Shown one piece after another: positions 1-6,623 of a stretch of DNA of 9,596 bases. Position 1 is the first letter of the stretch, and the number at the start of each line of letters is the position of its first letter. The notes beneath the pieces were generated by a model. That model was given only the letters and a program-made list of their open reading frames with translations, searched no databases and was not told the origin of the DNA. This stretch comes from Bacteroidota bacterium (GTDB lineage Bacteria > Bacteroidota > Bacteroidia > Bacteroidales > GCA-2748055): NCBI GenBank assembly GCA_030592605.1, contig JAUVIT010000041.1, positions 1 through 9,596 of the forward strand, read 5' to 3'. Both the position numbers and the translations under genes were made by a program.

Positions 1-92
1 CCAACACCATTATTATGGGTCAGAAAGTAAAAGCCCTGCAAATCAAGCCCTTTTCTACTTTTGAAGCTGCCATGCAGTGGATCGAGCATTAG
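1..92 (+). CDS. C-terminal end of an unidentified protein (partial)
   Basis: An open frame enters from the left edge (first full codon at 3) and ends at TAG 90-92, giving 29 residues that finish with MQWIEH. The tail has an amphipathic 'FxTFEAAMQWIE' helix like the last helix of SpoIIAA-like (STAS/SEC14-type) small proteins, but that resemblance is impressionistic and too short for assignment. The gene lies 55 bases upstream of the sulfurtransferase on the same strand and could belong to the same transcript, since I found no convincing promoter between them. That the frame is coding is fairly likely; the family is a guess. Confidence 0.55.
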   Translation, partial: NTIIMGQKVKALQIKPFSTFEAAMQWIEH

Positions 93-147
93 ACAGACCC
101 GAGCAATTTTGTAATAATTTCATATTTTAGTAGCTAAATCCAGCCTG

Positions 148-1083
148 ATGTACTATTTATGGAAATGCCTCTTTATGCCGGCAGCCTTTCTGCTTGCCTT
201 CATACTCACAGATTGTTCAGGGGAGAATGAGTCCGGAAAACCAGGTGTTCTGGTATCCACCGGGTGGCTTCAGGATCATTTGAATGACCCAAATGTGGTG
301 ATTCTTCACTCAGGATCAGATGAACTCTTTGATTCGCTCCATATTCCAGGAGCCAGGCTTATCATTCCGGCAAATTTTACTGTTTTCTCAAACTCTCTTC
401 GCAACGAAATGCCAACTGCCGATAGCATTGTGGAATTATTAAGGAGTGTGGGTGTCAATAATGATTCAAAGATTGTTCTGTACTATGAAAATTCCAGACT
501 CCTCTCACGTACGGCCAGGGTATATGTGGCTCTAGATCACATCGGGCTTGGAGAGCGAACATTTTTATTGAACGGAGGATTGCCTGCCTGGCAGGAGGAG
601 GAGCGTGAGAGTACCGATGTCTCTCCTGATATTTCCTTCGGCAACCTGGATGTATCGGATTCAAAAGTAGTTGTTATTACAGCCGCCGAACTTGACCGGC
701 TGCGTTGGGATCCTGATTTTGTGGTTATTGATACCAGATCGGACGAAGAGTATTACGGTACCCCGGAAACCGAAGAGTATTATTCAGATGGGGGCCATAT
801 TGAAGGGGCCTATTTCCTTCCCTACCAGGACCTTCTTTCGGACAACAGGTCCTATCTGTTCAAGTCTGACGCAGAGCTGAAGGAGCTATATCGGAATACA
901 GGAATGGAGCCGGATAAGGTGACTGTGGTATATTGTGGATCGGGTATCCGGGCTTCTGTTAGTTATTTGGCAGCCTTACATCTTGGCTATCAGGCCTTGC
1001 TTTACGATGGATCGTACGAAGAGTGGAATGAACTGGATAAGCCCTTAACCGGGCCCGTAACTCTTCCGGATAAAAACGAATAA
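148..1083 (+). CDS. Membrane-anchored two-domain rhodanese-family sulfurtransferase (thiosulfate/3-mercaptopyruvate type)
   Basis: This 311-residue protein has the tandem rhodanese layout of the SseA/TST/MST family. It should move sulfane sulfur from a donor such as thiosulfate or 3-mercaptopyruvate onto its active-site cysteine and then to an acceptor. The N-terminal domain (about 33-155) lacks a catalytic Cys, as is normal for this family; its loop reads YYENSR at about 112-117. The C-terminal domain (about 175-305) has the IDTRSDEEY motif (194-202), GHIEGA (216-221) and the loop YCGSGIRAS with Cys263. CGSG is closer to the MST loop than to the CRKG of thiosulfate sulfurtransferases. Residues 1-22 are a hydrophobic export signal followed by Cys23 in LTDC. 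This suggests a lipoprotein, but Asp at -1 is atypical, so an uncleaved anchor is possible. Met10 (175) is an alternative start but would shorten the signal. It is first in a four-gene sulfur cluster, 10 bases before the YeeE half-transporter. Confidence 0.88.
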   Translation: MYYLWKCLFMPAAFLLAFILTDCSGENESGKPGVLVSTGWLQDHLNDPNVVILHSGSDELFDSLHIPGARLIIPANFTVFSNSLRNEMPTADSIVELLRSVGVNNDSKIVLYYENSRLLSRTARVYVALDHIGLGERTFLLNGGLPAWQEEERESTDVSPDISFGNLDVSDSKVVVITAAELDRLRWDPDFVVIDTRSDEEYYGTPETEEYYSDGGHIEGAYFLPYQDLLSDNRSYLFKSDAELKELYRNTGMEPDKVTVVYCGSGIRASVSYLAALHLGYQALLYDGSYEEWNELDKPLTGPVTLPDKNE

Positions 1084-1093
1084 TATACGACCT

Positions 1094-1615
1094 ATGAATA
1101 AAAGAAAAACCTTCCCCTATTGGAATCCATATGTAGTGGGAGTTGGTATCGGGCTTCTGATCATCCTCTCTTTTTTGGTAACCGGACGGGGACTGGGTGC
1201 TGTGGGGGCTTTCAATGGGATCATTGCTTCCCTGGTGCATGCAATCGCTCCTGACTATGCCTTGTCTAAAGGAACTTATTCAGCTTATCTCTCCGGCGTG
1301 GAACATCCCCTGAAGGATTGGGTGGTCATTGAGATAGCCGGTGTTTGTATCGGCGGACTCCTTTCTGGTATCATATCCGGGCGCTTCAGGTTTGAAGTGA
1401 TTAAAGGGCCCGGAATCTCCAATGTAAGCAGGCTCATCTTTGCATTTTCGGGTGGACTGCTTATGGCATTTGCAACCAAGTTTACCAGTGGGTGCACAAG
1501 CGGGCTTGCCCTTAGCGGTGGCTCTGTTTTGAGTCCGGGTGCCTGGCTATTTATGATTTCGGTTTTTATTGGTGGCTACTCAGTTGCCTGGATAATGAAA
1601 AAAGCATGGAACTAA
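1094..1615 (+). CDS. YeeE/YedE-family sulfur transporter, first half protein (TsuA N-half-like)
   Basis: A 173-residue integral membrane protein with about four hydrophobic helices (roughly 13-31, 78-95, 112-128, 148-168) and a likely re-entrant segment after GRGLGAVGAF (31-40). The family signature is the glycine-rich SGCTSGLALSGG at about 132-143, matching the GCTSG-type cysteine motif of YeeE/TsuA. In TsuA-type proteins, conserved membrane cysteines guide thiosulfate through the pore. Cys85 and Cys134 are the cysteines here. Usual TsuA proteins are single chains of about 330-350 residues, so this is a half-size unit that needs the next gene. It follows the sulfurtransferase by 10 bases and overlaps the next start. 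Substrate (thiosulfate, other sulfane sulfur, possibly selenium compounds) is inferred from family and neighbours. Confidence 0.87.
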   Translation: MNKRKTFPYWNPYVVGVGIGLLIILSFLVTGRGLGAVGAFNGIIASLVHAIAPDYALSKGTYSAYLSGVEHPLKDWVVIEIAGVCIGGLLSGIISGRFRFEVIKGPGISNVSRLIFAFSGGLLMAFATKFTSGCTSGLALSGGSVLSPGAWLFMISVFIGGYSVAWIMKKAWN

Positions 1616-2211
1616 TGGCTCCCTTTCAATTTAATTATGAGCTTTCGGAAACACTCCTTCTGCTCTTTGCCCTGTTGACAGGGATTGCCTTCGGGATGTT
1701 TCTGGAGAAAGCCGGTTTCGGGAATGCGCGAAAGCTGGTACAACAATTTTACTTCACCGATATGGCGATGTTCAAGGTGCTCTTTTCGGCCATTGTTACA
1801 GCCATGCTGGGCATCTACTGGCTCTCATACTTCGGGGTTCTGGACATTACCCAAATCTATATCAACGCTACCTTTATCTGGCCACAGATTATTGGTGGTT
1901 TAATCTTCGGATTTGGCTTTGTGCTGTCGGGTCTTTGTCCGGGTACCTCCTGTGTGGCCGTTTTTACAGGAAAATTGGATGGGCTTGCGGTATTTGCAGG
2001 GATGTTTACAGGATTATTTCTGTATGCAGAGATGGAACCTAAGTTAAAAGGGGCTATTTCCTATTCTTCCATTGGCGATATTTCGCTCTATGAACTCTTT
2101 CACATGGAATACGGTGTGCTTACCTTCCTTATTGCCGCTATTGCTCTTGTTGCATTCTGGATTGCAGGAAGGGTGGAGGAACGATTCAGTAATAAAGCTT
2201 TGAAGCATTAA
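1606..2211 (+). CDS. YeeE/YedE-family sulfur transporter, second half protein
   Basis: A 201-residue membrane protein with about five hydrophobic segments (roughly 15-33, 55-76, 90-110, 115-141, 168-189). Diagnostic motifs are FLEKAGFGNARKL (32-44) and SGLCPGTSC (108-116), the second-half equivalents of the YeeE/YedE repeat. Cys111 and Cys116 are the likely sulfur-contacting residues. It should pair with the preceding 173-residue protein to rebuild a full two-repeat pore. The start at 1606 overlaps the upstream gene by 10 bases. An in-frame ATG at 1615 (Met4) forms a TAATG stop-start junction and is an equally good start. Either arrangement implies translational coupling and near-equal synthesis of the two halves. 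The next gene starts 2 bases after its stop. Confidence 0.87.
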   Translation: MELMAPFQFNYELSETLLLLFALLTGIAFGMFLEKAGFGNARKLVQQFYFTDMAMFKVLFSAIVTAMLGIYWLSYFGVLDITQIYINATFIWPQIIGGLIFGFGFVLSGLCPGTSCVAVFTGKLDGLAVFAGMFTGLFLYAEMEPKLKGAISYSSIGDISLYELFHMEYGVLTFLIAAIALVAFWIAGRVEERFSNKALKH

Positions 2212-2213
2212 TC

Positions 2214-2774
2214 ATGAAAACAAACCACCTCCTTGCCATATTGGCCCTGCTTGCCGGAATGACGGCGGCTTTTACCAAGCATTCGGAGAATAACAATCTC
2301 TATCCCGACTGGAAATTTCAAAAGGAGCGAATCGATGGTAAGAAGATCAGCTTCATCTCAGCAAGCCACCTGGCCAACCTGATTTACAGCAAGGATCAGA
2401 GCATAGTCCTATTTGATACCAGGAAGTGGAAAGCCTATGAAGAATACCATATTCCACAGGCACTGCCCTATGAGGCCGGCATGGAATCCAAAGCTGCTTC
2501 CTGGTCCGGAATAGCCGTTCTTTATGGGGACCCGAATGACCCGGACCTCTATGATCTGGCAAGAGAACTACCCGGCAGGGTATATCTCTTGAAGGGTGGT
2601 ATGGAAGCATGGTATTCCCTGGTTTTGTTCCCCGATTTTATGAGCTTTAGTATTCGTAACAGTGATCAGCTGGATTATATTCTGCGCAGAAGCGGATTCT
2701 TCGGGGGAAAGCCACAAAATACCCAGCTCCTGAACATCAATGTACGGGAGAGCCGTTACCGGGAAGGATGTTGA
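2214..2774 (+). CDS. Exported rhodanese-fold protein without loop cysteine, ending in a lone C-terminal Cys
   Basis: A 186-residue protein with an N-terminal signal or anchor (about 4-19, ending MTAAF) and one rhodanese domain (about 45-140). Visible rhodanese landmarks are LFDTR (66-70), YHIPQA (78-83) and YLLKGGMEAW (124-133). The active-site loop, where a Cys is expected, reads VLYGDPNDPD, so Gly105 replaces the nucleophile and the domain should not form a persulfide there. After the domain comes an extension of about 45 residues ending in arginine-rich RESRYREGC. Cys186 is both the last residue and the only cysteine in the protein. By analogy with carrier tails such as SoxY (GGCGG) and DsrC, it could be a mobile sulfur-binding arm; this is inference. 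It is the last gene of the sulfur cluster, 2 bases after the transporter half, and is followed by 72 bases without a clear terminator. Confidence 0.82.
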   Translation: MKTNHLLAILALLAGMTAAFTKHSENNNLYPDWKFQKERIDGKKISFISASHLANLIYSKDQSIVLFDTRKWKAYEEYHIPQALPYEAGMESKAASWSGIAVLYGDPNDPDLYDLARELPGRVYLLKGGMEAWYSLVLFPDFMSFSIRNSDQLDYILRRSGFFGGKPQNTQLLNINVRESRYREGC

Positions 2775-2846
2775 TATGCCTTTGGCCGGATTTTTGATTC
2801 TCTAAGAGTAAGACTAGTTCAATTAATTTGAGAACTTGGAAAGCAA

Positions 2847-3440
2847 TTGAAAAGGCTAGTAAACATATCAGCTCTTTTGCTTCTGTCCCTTAATGTTTTT
2901 GGGCAGTCCAAAGAGGAATTATTCGCGAAGGAGCTTGCCGCTGCAGCTCTATTGCTCACTGAACAGGAGGTGGTCTACGATCCGGCTTACTATGCCATCG
3001 ATTATCCTAAGGGGGATGTGCCGGCCGGCCGGGGGGTCTGTTCTGATGTGATAATCCGGGCTTACAGATATCTGGACATCGACTTGCAGAAAGAGGTGCA
3101 TGAGGATATGCTGGCCCACTTCGGGCTCTATCCTGATATCTGGGAATTGACCAGACCCGATGCCAATATTGACCATCGCAGGGTACCCAACCTGATGAAG
3201 TATTTTGAGAGGCACGGCAGGGAAATGCCCATGACAAATAATGCAACAGACTATCTGGCAGGTGATATTGTTTGCTGGAACCTGGGTGGAGCAATTACCC
3301 ATATTGGGATTCTGGTTGACCAAAGATCGCCCGACGGTTTGCGTCCCATGGTGGTGCATAACATAGGAATGGGACAGGTACTTGAGGACTGTTTGTTTGA
3401 TTATAGGATCATTGGTCACTATATTTATCAGGGCAAATAA
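2847..3440 (+). CDS. Exported DUF1287 family protein (YijF-like), NlpC/P60-like Cys/His pattern
   Basis: The 197-residue protein matches the DUF1287 family along its length. Family blocks are VVYDPAYY (42-49), DYPKGDVPAGRGVCSD (52-67), HEDM (85-88), RPDANIDHRRVPNL (103-116), GDIVCW (139-144), THIGILVD (151-158) and VVHNIGMG (169-176). The start must be the TTG at 2847: an in-frame stop lies at 2829-2831, no ATG gives a signal sequence, and GGAAAG (2839-2844) sits just upstream. Residues 1-20 then form a clean signal peptide ending FGQ, so the protein acts outside the cytoplasm. Cys65 in GVCSD plus His152 in HIGI and the GD before them recall NlpC/P60 cysteine peptidases (DCSG...GD...HVGI), hinting at a cell-wall-directed hydrolase. 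That function is inference; family membership is solid. The PhzF gene starts 6 bases downstream. Confidence 0.87.
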   Translation: MKRLVNISALLLLSLNVFGQSKEELFAKELAAAALLLTEQEVVYDPAYYAIDYPKGDVPAGRGVCSDVIIRAYRYLDIDLQKEVHEDMLAHFGLYPDIWELTRPDANIDHRRVPNLMKYFERHGREMPMTNNATDYLAGDIVCWNLGGAITHIGILVDQRSPDGLRPMVVHNIGMGQVLEDCLFDYRIIGHYIYQGK

Positions 3441-3446
3441 CTGAAT

Positions 3447-4244
3447 ATGATGAAAAGGACAATTTACCAGGTAGATGCATTTTCCCGCGAAGTATTTAAA
3501 GGTAATCCGGCTGCTGTTTGCATCCTGGATCAATGGCCTGCGGATGCTTTGATGCAGCAAATTGCTAATGAAAACAATCTTTCTGAAACTGCATTTGCGG
3601 TCCCGGCTGAGGATTGTTTTGAGATCAGGTGGTTTACACCCGAGATAGAGGTGGAGTTATGCGGACATGCTACCCTGGCCACCGCACATGTGCTTTTTAC
3701 CTACCTGGATCATCCAGGTGACCATATCTGTTTCGATTCAATCCACAGCGGGAGACTGACCGTGAAACGAGACGGGGATTTGCTCACACTCGATTTCCCG
3801 GCCGACAGAATGGAGGAGATGGTGGTTCCTGAACTTATTGTTACTGCCCTGCTGACGCCTCCCTTAAAAGCATTCAGGGGAAAAACTGATTTCTTGTTTG
3901 TTTTTGCCAGCGAATCTGAGATTGAGACCATGGAACCAGATTTTGGATTACTGTCTCAGGTAGGGGGAAGAGGTGTTATTGTTACAGCTCCAGGTAACGA
4001 TGTGGATTTTGTATCCCGTTTTTTTGCTCCGCAAGCAGGGATTAATGAGGATCCTGTAACCGGTTCGGCTCATACTTCACTGACTCCCTACTGGGCGAAA
4101 GTCCTTGGAAAGAAGCGCCTTACAGCCAGGCAGCTATCCTCCAGGGGGGGAGAACTGATTTGTGAGGATAAGGGTGAGCGGGTGGAGATATCGGGGCACG
4201 CCGTTACTTATATGAAAGGGGAAATAATTTTTAAAAAAACATAA
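3447..4244 (+). CDS. PhzF-family isomerase/epimerase
   Basis: A 265-residue cytosolic protein of the PhzF (phenazine biosynthesis-like, diaminopimelate-epimerase fold) family, near the usual length of 260-300. The start of the family is visible as YQVDAFS (7-13) and GNPAAVC (19-25). The catalytic glutamate is Glu47 in NNLSETAF; ELCGHATLA (70-78) and EDPVTGSAH (201-209) are the two substrate-binding loops. Family members catalyse proton-shuttling isomerisations without cofactor. Real substrates of most homologues are unknown, and no phenazine genes lie nearby, so phenazine synthesis should not be assumed. Two ATG codons in a row (3447, 3450) leave a one-residue uncertainty in the start. It sits 6 bases after DUF1287 and directly abuts the hydrolase gene. 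Confidence 0.93.
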   Translation: MMKRTIYQVDAFSREVFKGNPAAVCILDQWPADALMQQIANENNLSETAFAVPAEDCFEIRWFTPEIEVELCGHATLATAHVLFTYLDHPGDHICFDSIHSGRLTVKRDGDLLTLDFPADRMEEMVVPELIVTALLTPPLKAFRGKTDFLFVFASESEIETMEPDFGLLSQVGGRGVIVTAPGNDVDFVSRFFAPQAGINEDPVTGSAHTSLTPYWAKVLGKKRLTARQLSSRGGELICEDKGERVEISGHAVTYMKGEIIFKKT

Positions 4245-5099
4245 ATGAGATTTTCAGAAGACCGCATTGAGAAACTGACCTGCAGTGATGGCATTAATAG
4301 GGATATTCATATCTGGGAGCATAAAGATCCCAAAGCCATCTTTTTGACCTTGCATGGATTGATGGATCACGGGGGGAACTATATGAATCCGGGATGCTAT
4401 ATGAAGAAGCATGGCTTTGCACTTGTGGCGCATGATCAGCACGGTCACGACATGAAACGCCTGGTACATGTTCCGCGTTTCGATGTTTTTCTGGACGATC
4501 TTAAACTGATGCTTAACTGGGTAAAAGAGCACTATCCAGGAGTCCCCATATTTTTTATGGGCCATTCCATGGGTGGATTGATCCTTACCCACTTTGGGAT
4601 CAGGGTATTTCAGGAGGATCCCTTGGTTAAGGGATTTATTCTTTCCGCGCCAGGTTACGAGAACAGTGTCAAGACCTCAAAATTTCTGATAGCAATGGCG
4701 AGGATTTTATCCAAAATTGCTCCAAAAAAGGATGTGCCTATAGAGGATCTCAGGCTGCATGTGACCCGTGATGAAGCTGAATATAAACGTATGCGGGAGG
4801 ATGAAAGAGACGGGATCCAGGCTACAAAAATGTCGGCCCGTATGGGTGCTGAGTTTTTACAGGCCCAGGATTGGGTGCCTGGACATATTGCAGAATGGAA
4901 ATACCCCTTGCTTGCCATTATATCCGGTAATGATAAATTGATCAATTCAGGAGTGACGAGGGAGCTTCTGTCGAAGATTGATGAAGGTCTGCTTACAGAG
5001 CTATTTTACCCCGAAAACTTCCATGAAAGTTTCAATGAGTTAAACCGGGAAGAGGTTTTTGCAAGCATATTGGAGTGGTGTGAACCCCGGATTTTATGA
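4245..5099 (+). CDS. Alpha/beta hydrolase, monoacylglycerol-lipase-like (Hydrolase_4 type)
   Basis: A 284-residue serine hydrolase with the layout of the Hydrolase_4/monoacylglycerol lipase group. The oxyanion region is LHGLMDHGGNY (36-46), the family-typical HDQHGHD follows at 63-69, and the nucleophile elbow is GHSMGG with Ser108. The acid is Asp230 in SGNDKL and the base is His260 in ENFHESFNE. A lid-like insertion rich in charged residues spans about 140-200. There is no signal peptide, so it should be cytosolic or membrane-peripheral, cleaving carboxylic esters such as lysolipids or monoglycerides; the substrate is not visible. Its ATG immediately follows the TAA of the PhzF gene with no spacer, so the two are almost certainly co-translated. 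Confidence 0.92.
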   Translation: MRFSEDRIEKLTCSDGINRDIHIWEHKDPKAIFLTLHGLMDHGGNYMNPGCYMKKHGFALVAHDQHGHDMKRLVHVPRFDVFLDDLKLMLNWVKEHYPGVPIFFMGHSMGGLILTHFGIRVFQEDPLVKGFILSAPGYENSVKTSKFLIAMARILSKIAPKKDVPIEDLRLHVTRDEAEYKRMREDERDGIQATKMSARMGAEFLQAQDWVPGHIAEWKYPLLAIISGNDKLINSGVTRELLSKIDEGLLTELFYPENFHESFNELNREEVFASILEWCEPRIL

Positions 5100-5123
5100 A
5101 CAAAGATTTGTGATTGAGCAAAT

Positions 5124-5148
5124 TACATACTAAATTGTAGTCTATGTA
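5124..5148 (+). promoter_or_regulatory. Possible imperfect hairpin over the start of the 65-residue gene
   Basis: TACATA (5124-5129) and TATGTA (5143-5148) are perfect inverted arms, and CTA (5130-5132) can pair with TAG (5138-5140) around an AATTG loop, leaving a two-base bulge. The right arm contains the ATG at 5144, so a folded RNA would hide the start. The stem is A/T-rich and weak, and such repeats arise by chance in A/T-rich spacers. Confidence 0.2.
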
Positions 5149-5341
5149 TTATCTGATTGTACGTAATCTGGGTGCTCCCCGGTGCGTCGATCGAAACGAG
5201 GAGGATTTGTATGAGGATGGAATGTCGTTCGACTGTACCCCGCATCTTGAATGTGATCCAAAGGAGTTTGTAAAGGAGGTGGAAATCATCTGTATCGAGC
5301 ATCCTGACGACCCGTTTATAGCCATGGTATTCAGGGATTAA
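5144..5341 (+). CDS. Small acidic four-cysteine protein of unknown function
   Basis: A 65-residue protein with no export signal, rich in Asp/Glu and carrying four cysteines at 14, 31, 37 and 50. The spacing does not form a CxxC pair or a known zinc-ribbon or ferredoxin pattern. I do not recognise a family. Support for it being real comes from its position: it fills almost all the space between two same-strand genes, 44 bases after the hydrolase and 28 bases before the lipoprotein, and its composition is protein-like. The opposite strand is open over 5123-5566, but that frame also crosses the start of the lipoprotein and looks like a shadow. No convincing ribosome-binding site is visible, as is common in this phylum. 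Confidence 0.6.
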   Translation: MYYLIVRNLGAPRCVDRNEEDLYEDGMSFDCTPHLECDPKEFVKEVEIICIEHPDDPFIAMVFRD

Positions 5342-5369
5342 TTTTCCCGGAAACCAAAAACATATCAGT

Positions 5370-6623
5370 ATGAGAAAGTTTAGCTTCCTTATTGCAGGGC
5401 TTCTGTTGCTGTTGACGATTACAGCATGTACATCAGTGAAACGCTTTAAATCGGTTGAGTATAAGGGGGAGGACAACAGCCTGGTTGATGTGGAGCTGTT
5501 TAATGCAAGAATCTCCGATGAACCAGTGGCGGTCAGGGAGAAGAATCTATGGACGCTCAGCGCCAATGCCCAAACCCGCCTGGTACAAATCCTGGATGAA
5601 CGCTACCCTGATAATGAACAATTTATGAGTGCCATGGCCGGCAGTTTCGGGACAGGCGAAACTCCTTCGCAGGACCTGACACGTAAGGATCTAAGGATGA
5701 TTTTTACCATCAGTAAGAACCGGGACTACTCCCTGTTGAATGATGCAGGTGGACGGTTTTCTCCGGCCGACCGGATTGAATATCTCAAATTAAGCCTCAT
5801 TATTCCTGAGAGTTACAACCGTCGCTTCCATGAATGGAACCGGTACATAACAGAGTACGGCGATATTGATATTGCCGATGTGAGTTTCTCGCGAAACCTT
5901 GATCTATCGGTGGATGGGAGCCCTGGCGGTGTCGACCTGGGATCGGAGGCTGCTCTGGCTCGAAGCGAAAAGCAGGTGGTCAGTAAGCGTTACCTGAAGC
6001 TGAACGGAAGTATCAGTGATTACCGGGTAGTGATTGAGGAGGAGGGAACCAGGGAGGTTGACCTTACTGGCAATATTACAGCAGATGTTTCTCTGCTTTT
6101 TGATGGGTTTCCAGAAATTGTGATGGTCCCGGTTTTTACGACTGTTGAAGATGGAAGCATGGAGTTATCTTCTCTGAATCTGGTGGATGTAGAGGTCCCT
6201 GCCATGAGTGAAGCACCCGATACCCTTTACGCGGACCTTAGCCTCAACTATATCTATCGACATGTGGCATCTGGATGGAATACCTTTGCCGAATGGGACG
6301 ATAAAGTGGAGTACTACCAGGGCAGTATTAGCAGGAGAATACCACTTTTCCCGAAAAAGGATTATCTACCCCGGCTCTACTGTATTGGAACAGAACAGGG
6401 CGGGAAGGATGCATTAAAATACCGGAAAACGCAGGAAAAGGAGTACCTGCTTCAATTCAGGGATCGCCATGATGCCAGCCGTTTTCTGGAGTGGTTGCAG
6501 AATCCTTCACGCCAGCAGAGTGATCCTGTTTTTATCGGTAGTAGCAAGCTGCTCTATAAGGGTGATCCCATCACCCCGTTAGAGGTAATCCAAAATCAAA
6601 TGAAAGTATTGCCCGTATATTAA
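5370..6623 (+). CDS. Lipoprotein of unknown function, about 417 residues
   Basis: Residues 1-19 form a lipoprotein signal with a lipobox TITAC, placing the lipidated Cys at position 20. The residues after it (TSVKRF) lack the acidic surface-export signal described in some Bacteroidota, so a periplasm-facing location is somewhat favoured. The mature part has no motif I can assign. It is rich in alternating hydrophobic/polar stretches, for example 215-270, where 'LNGSISDYRVVIEEEG' and 'LTGNITADVSLLF' suggest beta-strands. There are no further helices long enough to cross a membrane. Cys343 is the only other cysteine I see. It is last in the plus-strand run of genes and converges with the aldo/keto reductase 8 bases away. 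It may be clade-specific. Confidence 0.85.
   Translation: MRKFSFLIAGLLLLLTITACTSVKRFKSVEYKGEDNSLVDVELFNARISDEPVAVREKNLWTLSANAQTRLVQILDERYPDNEQFMSAMAGSFGTGETPSQDLTRKDLRMIFTISKNRDYSLLNDAGGRFSPADRIEYLKLSLIIPESYNRRFHEWNRYITEYGDIDIADVSFSRNLDLSVDGSPGGVDLGSEAALARSEKQVVSKRYLKLNGSISDYRVVIEEEGTREVDLTGNITADVSLLFDGFPEIVMVPVFTTVEDGSMELSSLNLVDVEVPAMSEAPDTLYADLSLNYIYRHVASGWNTFAEWDDKVEYYQGSISRRIPLFPKKDYLPRLYCIGTEQGGKDALKYRKTQEKEYLLQFRDRHDASRFLEWLQNPSRQQSDPVFIGSSKLLYKGDPITPLEVIQNQMKVLPVY

Noticed and set aside
93..147. Promoter for the sulfur cluster (TTTG at 108-111 with TATTTTAG at 123-130)
   Set aside because: The spacing is only 11 bases, far from the roughly 20 expected, so the elements do not form a credible promoter. 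Cotranscription with the upstream gene remains possible.
2775..2846. Terminator or promoter after the sulfur cluster
   Set aside because: TTTG copies at 2781 and 2793 and a TTAATTTG at 2823 do not have suitable spacing, and no stable hairpin with a T run is visible.
2949..3560. 203-residue open frame on the minus strand
   Set aside because: It runs antisense across DUF1287 and the start of PhzF, both of which have clear family motifs.
3447..4244. Phenazine biosynthesis based on the PhzF match
   Set aside because: No other phenazine genes are present, and most PhzF-family proteins outside pseudomonads have other or unknown roles.
5107..5137. TTTG (5107-5110), 20 bases, TAAATTG (5131-5137) as a promoter for the 65-residue gene
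   Set aside because: The -7 element lacks one base of the consensus, and the implied start of transcription would fall almost on the ATG, leaving no leader.
5123..5566. 147-residue open frame on the minus strand
   Set aside because: It lies antisense to the small acidic gene and to the signal sequence of the lipoprotein, shows no recognisable motif, and is explained by codon bias of the plus-strand genes.
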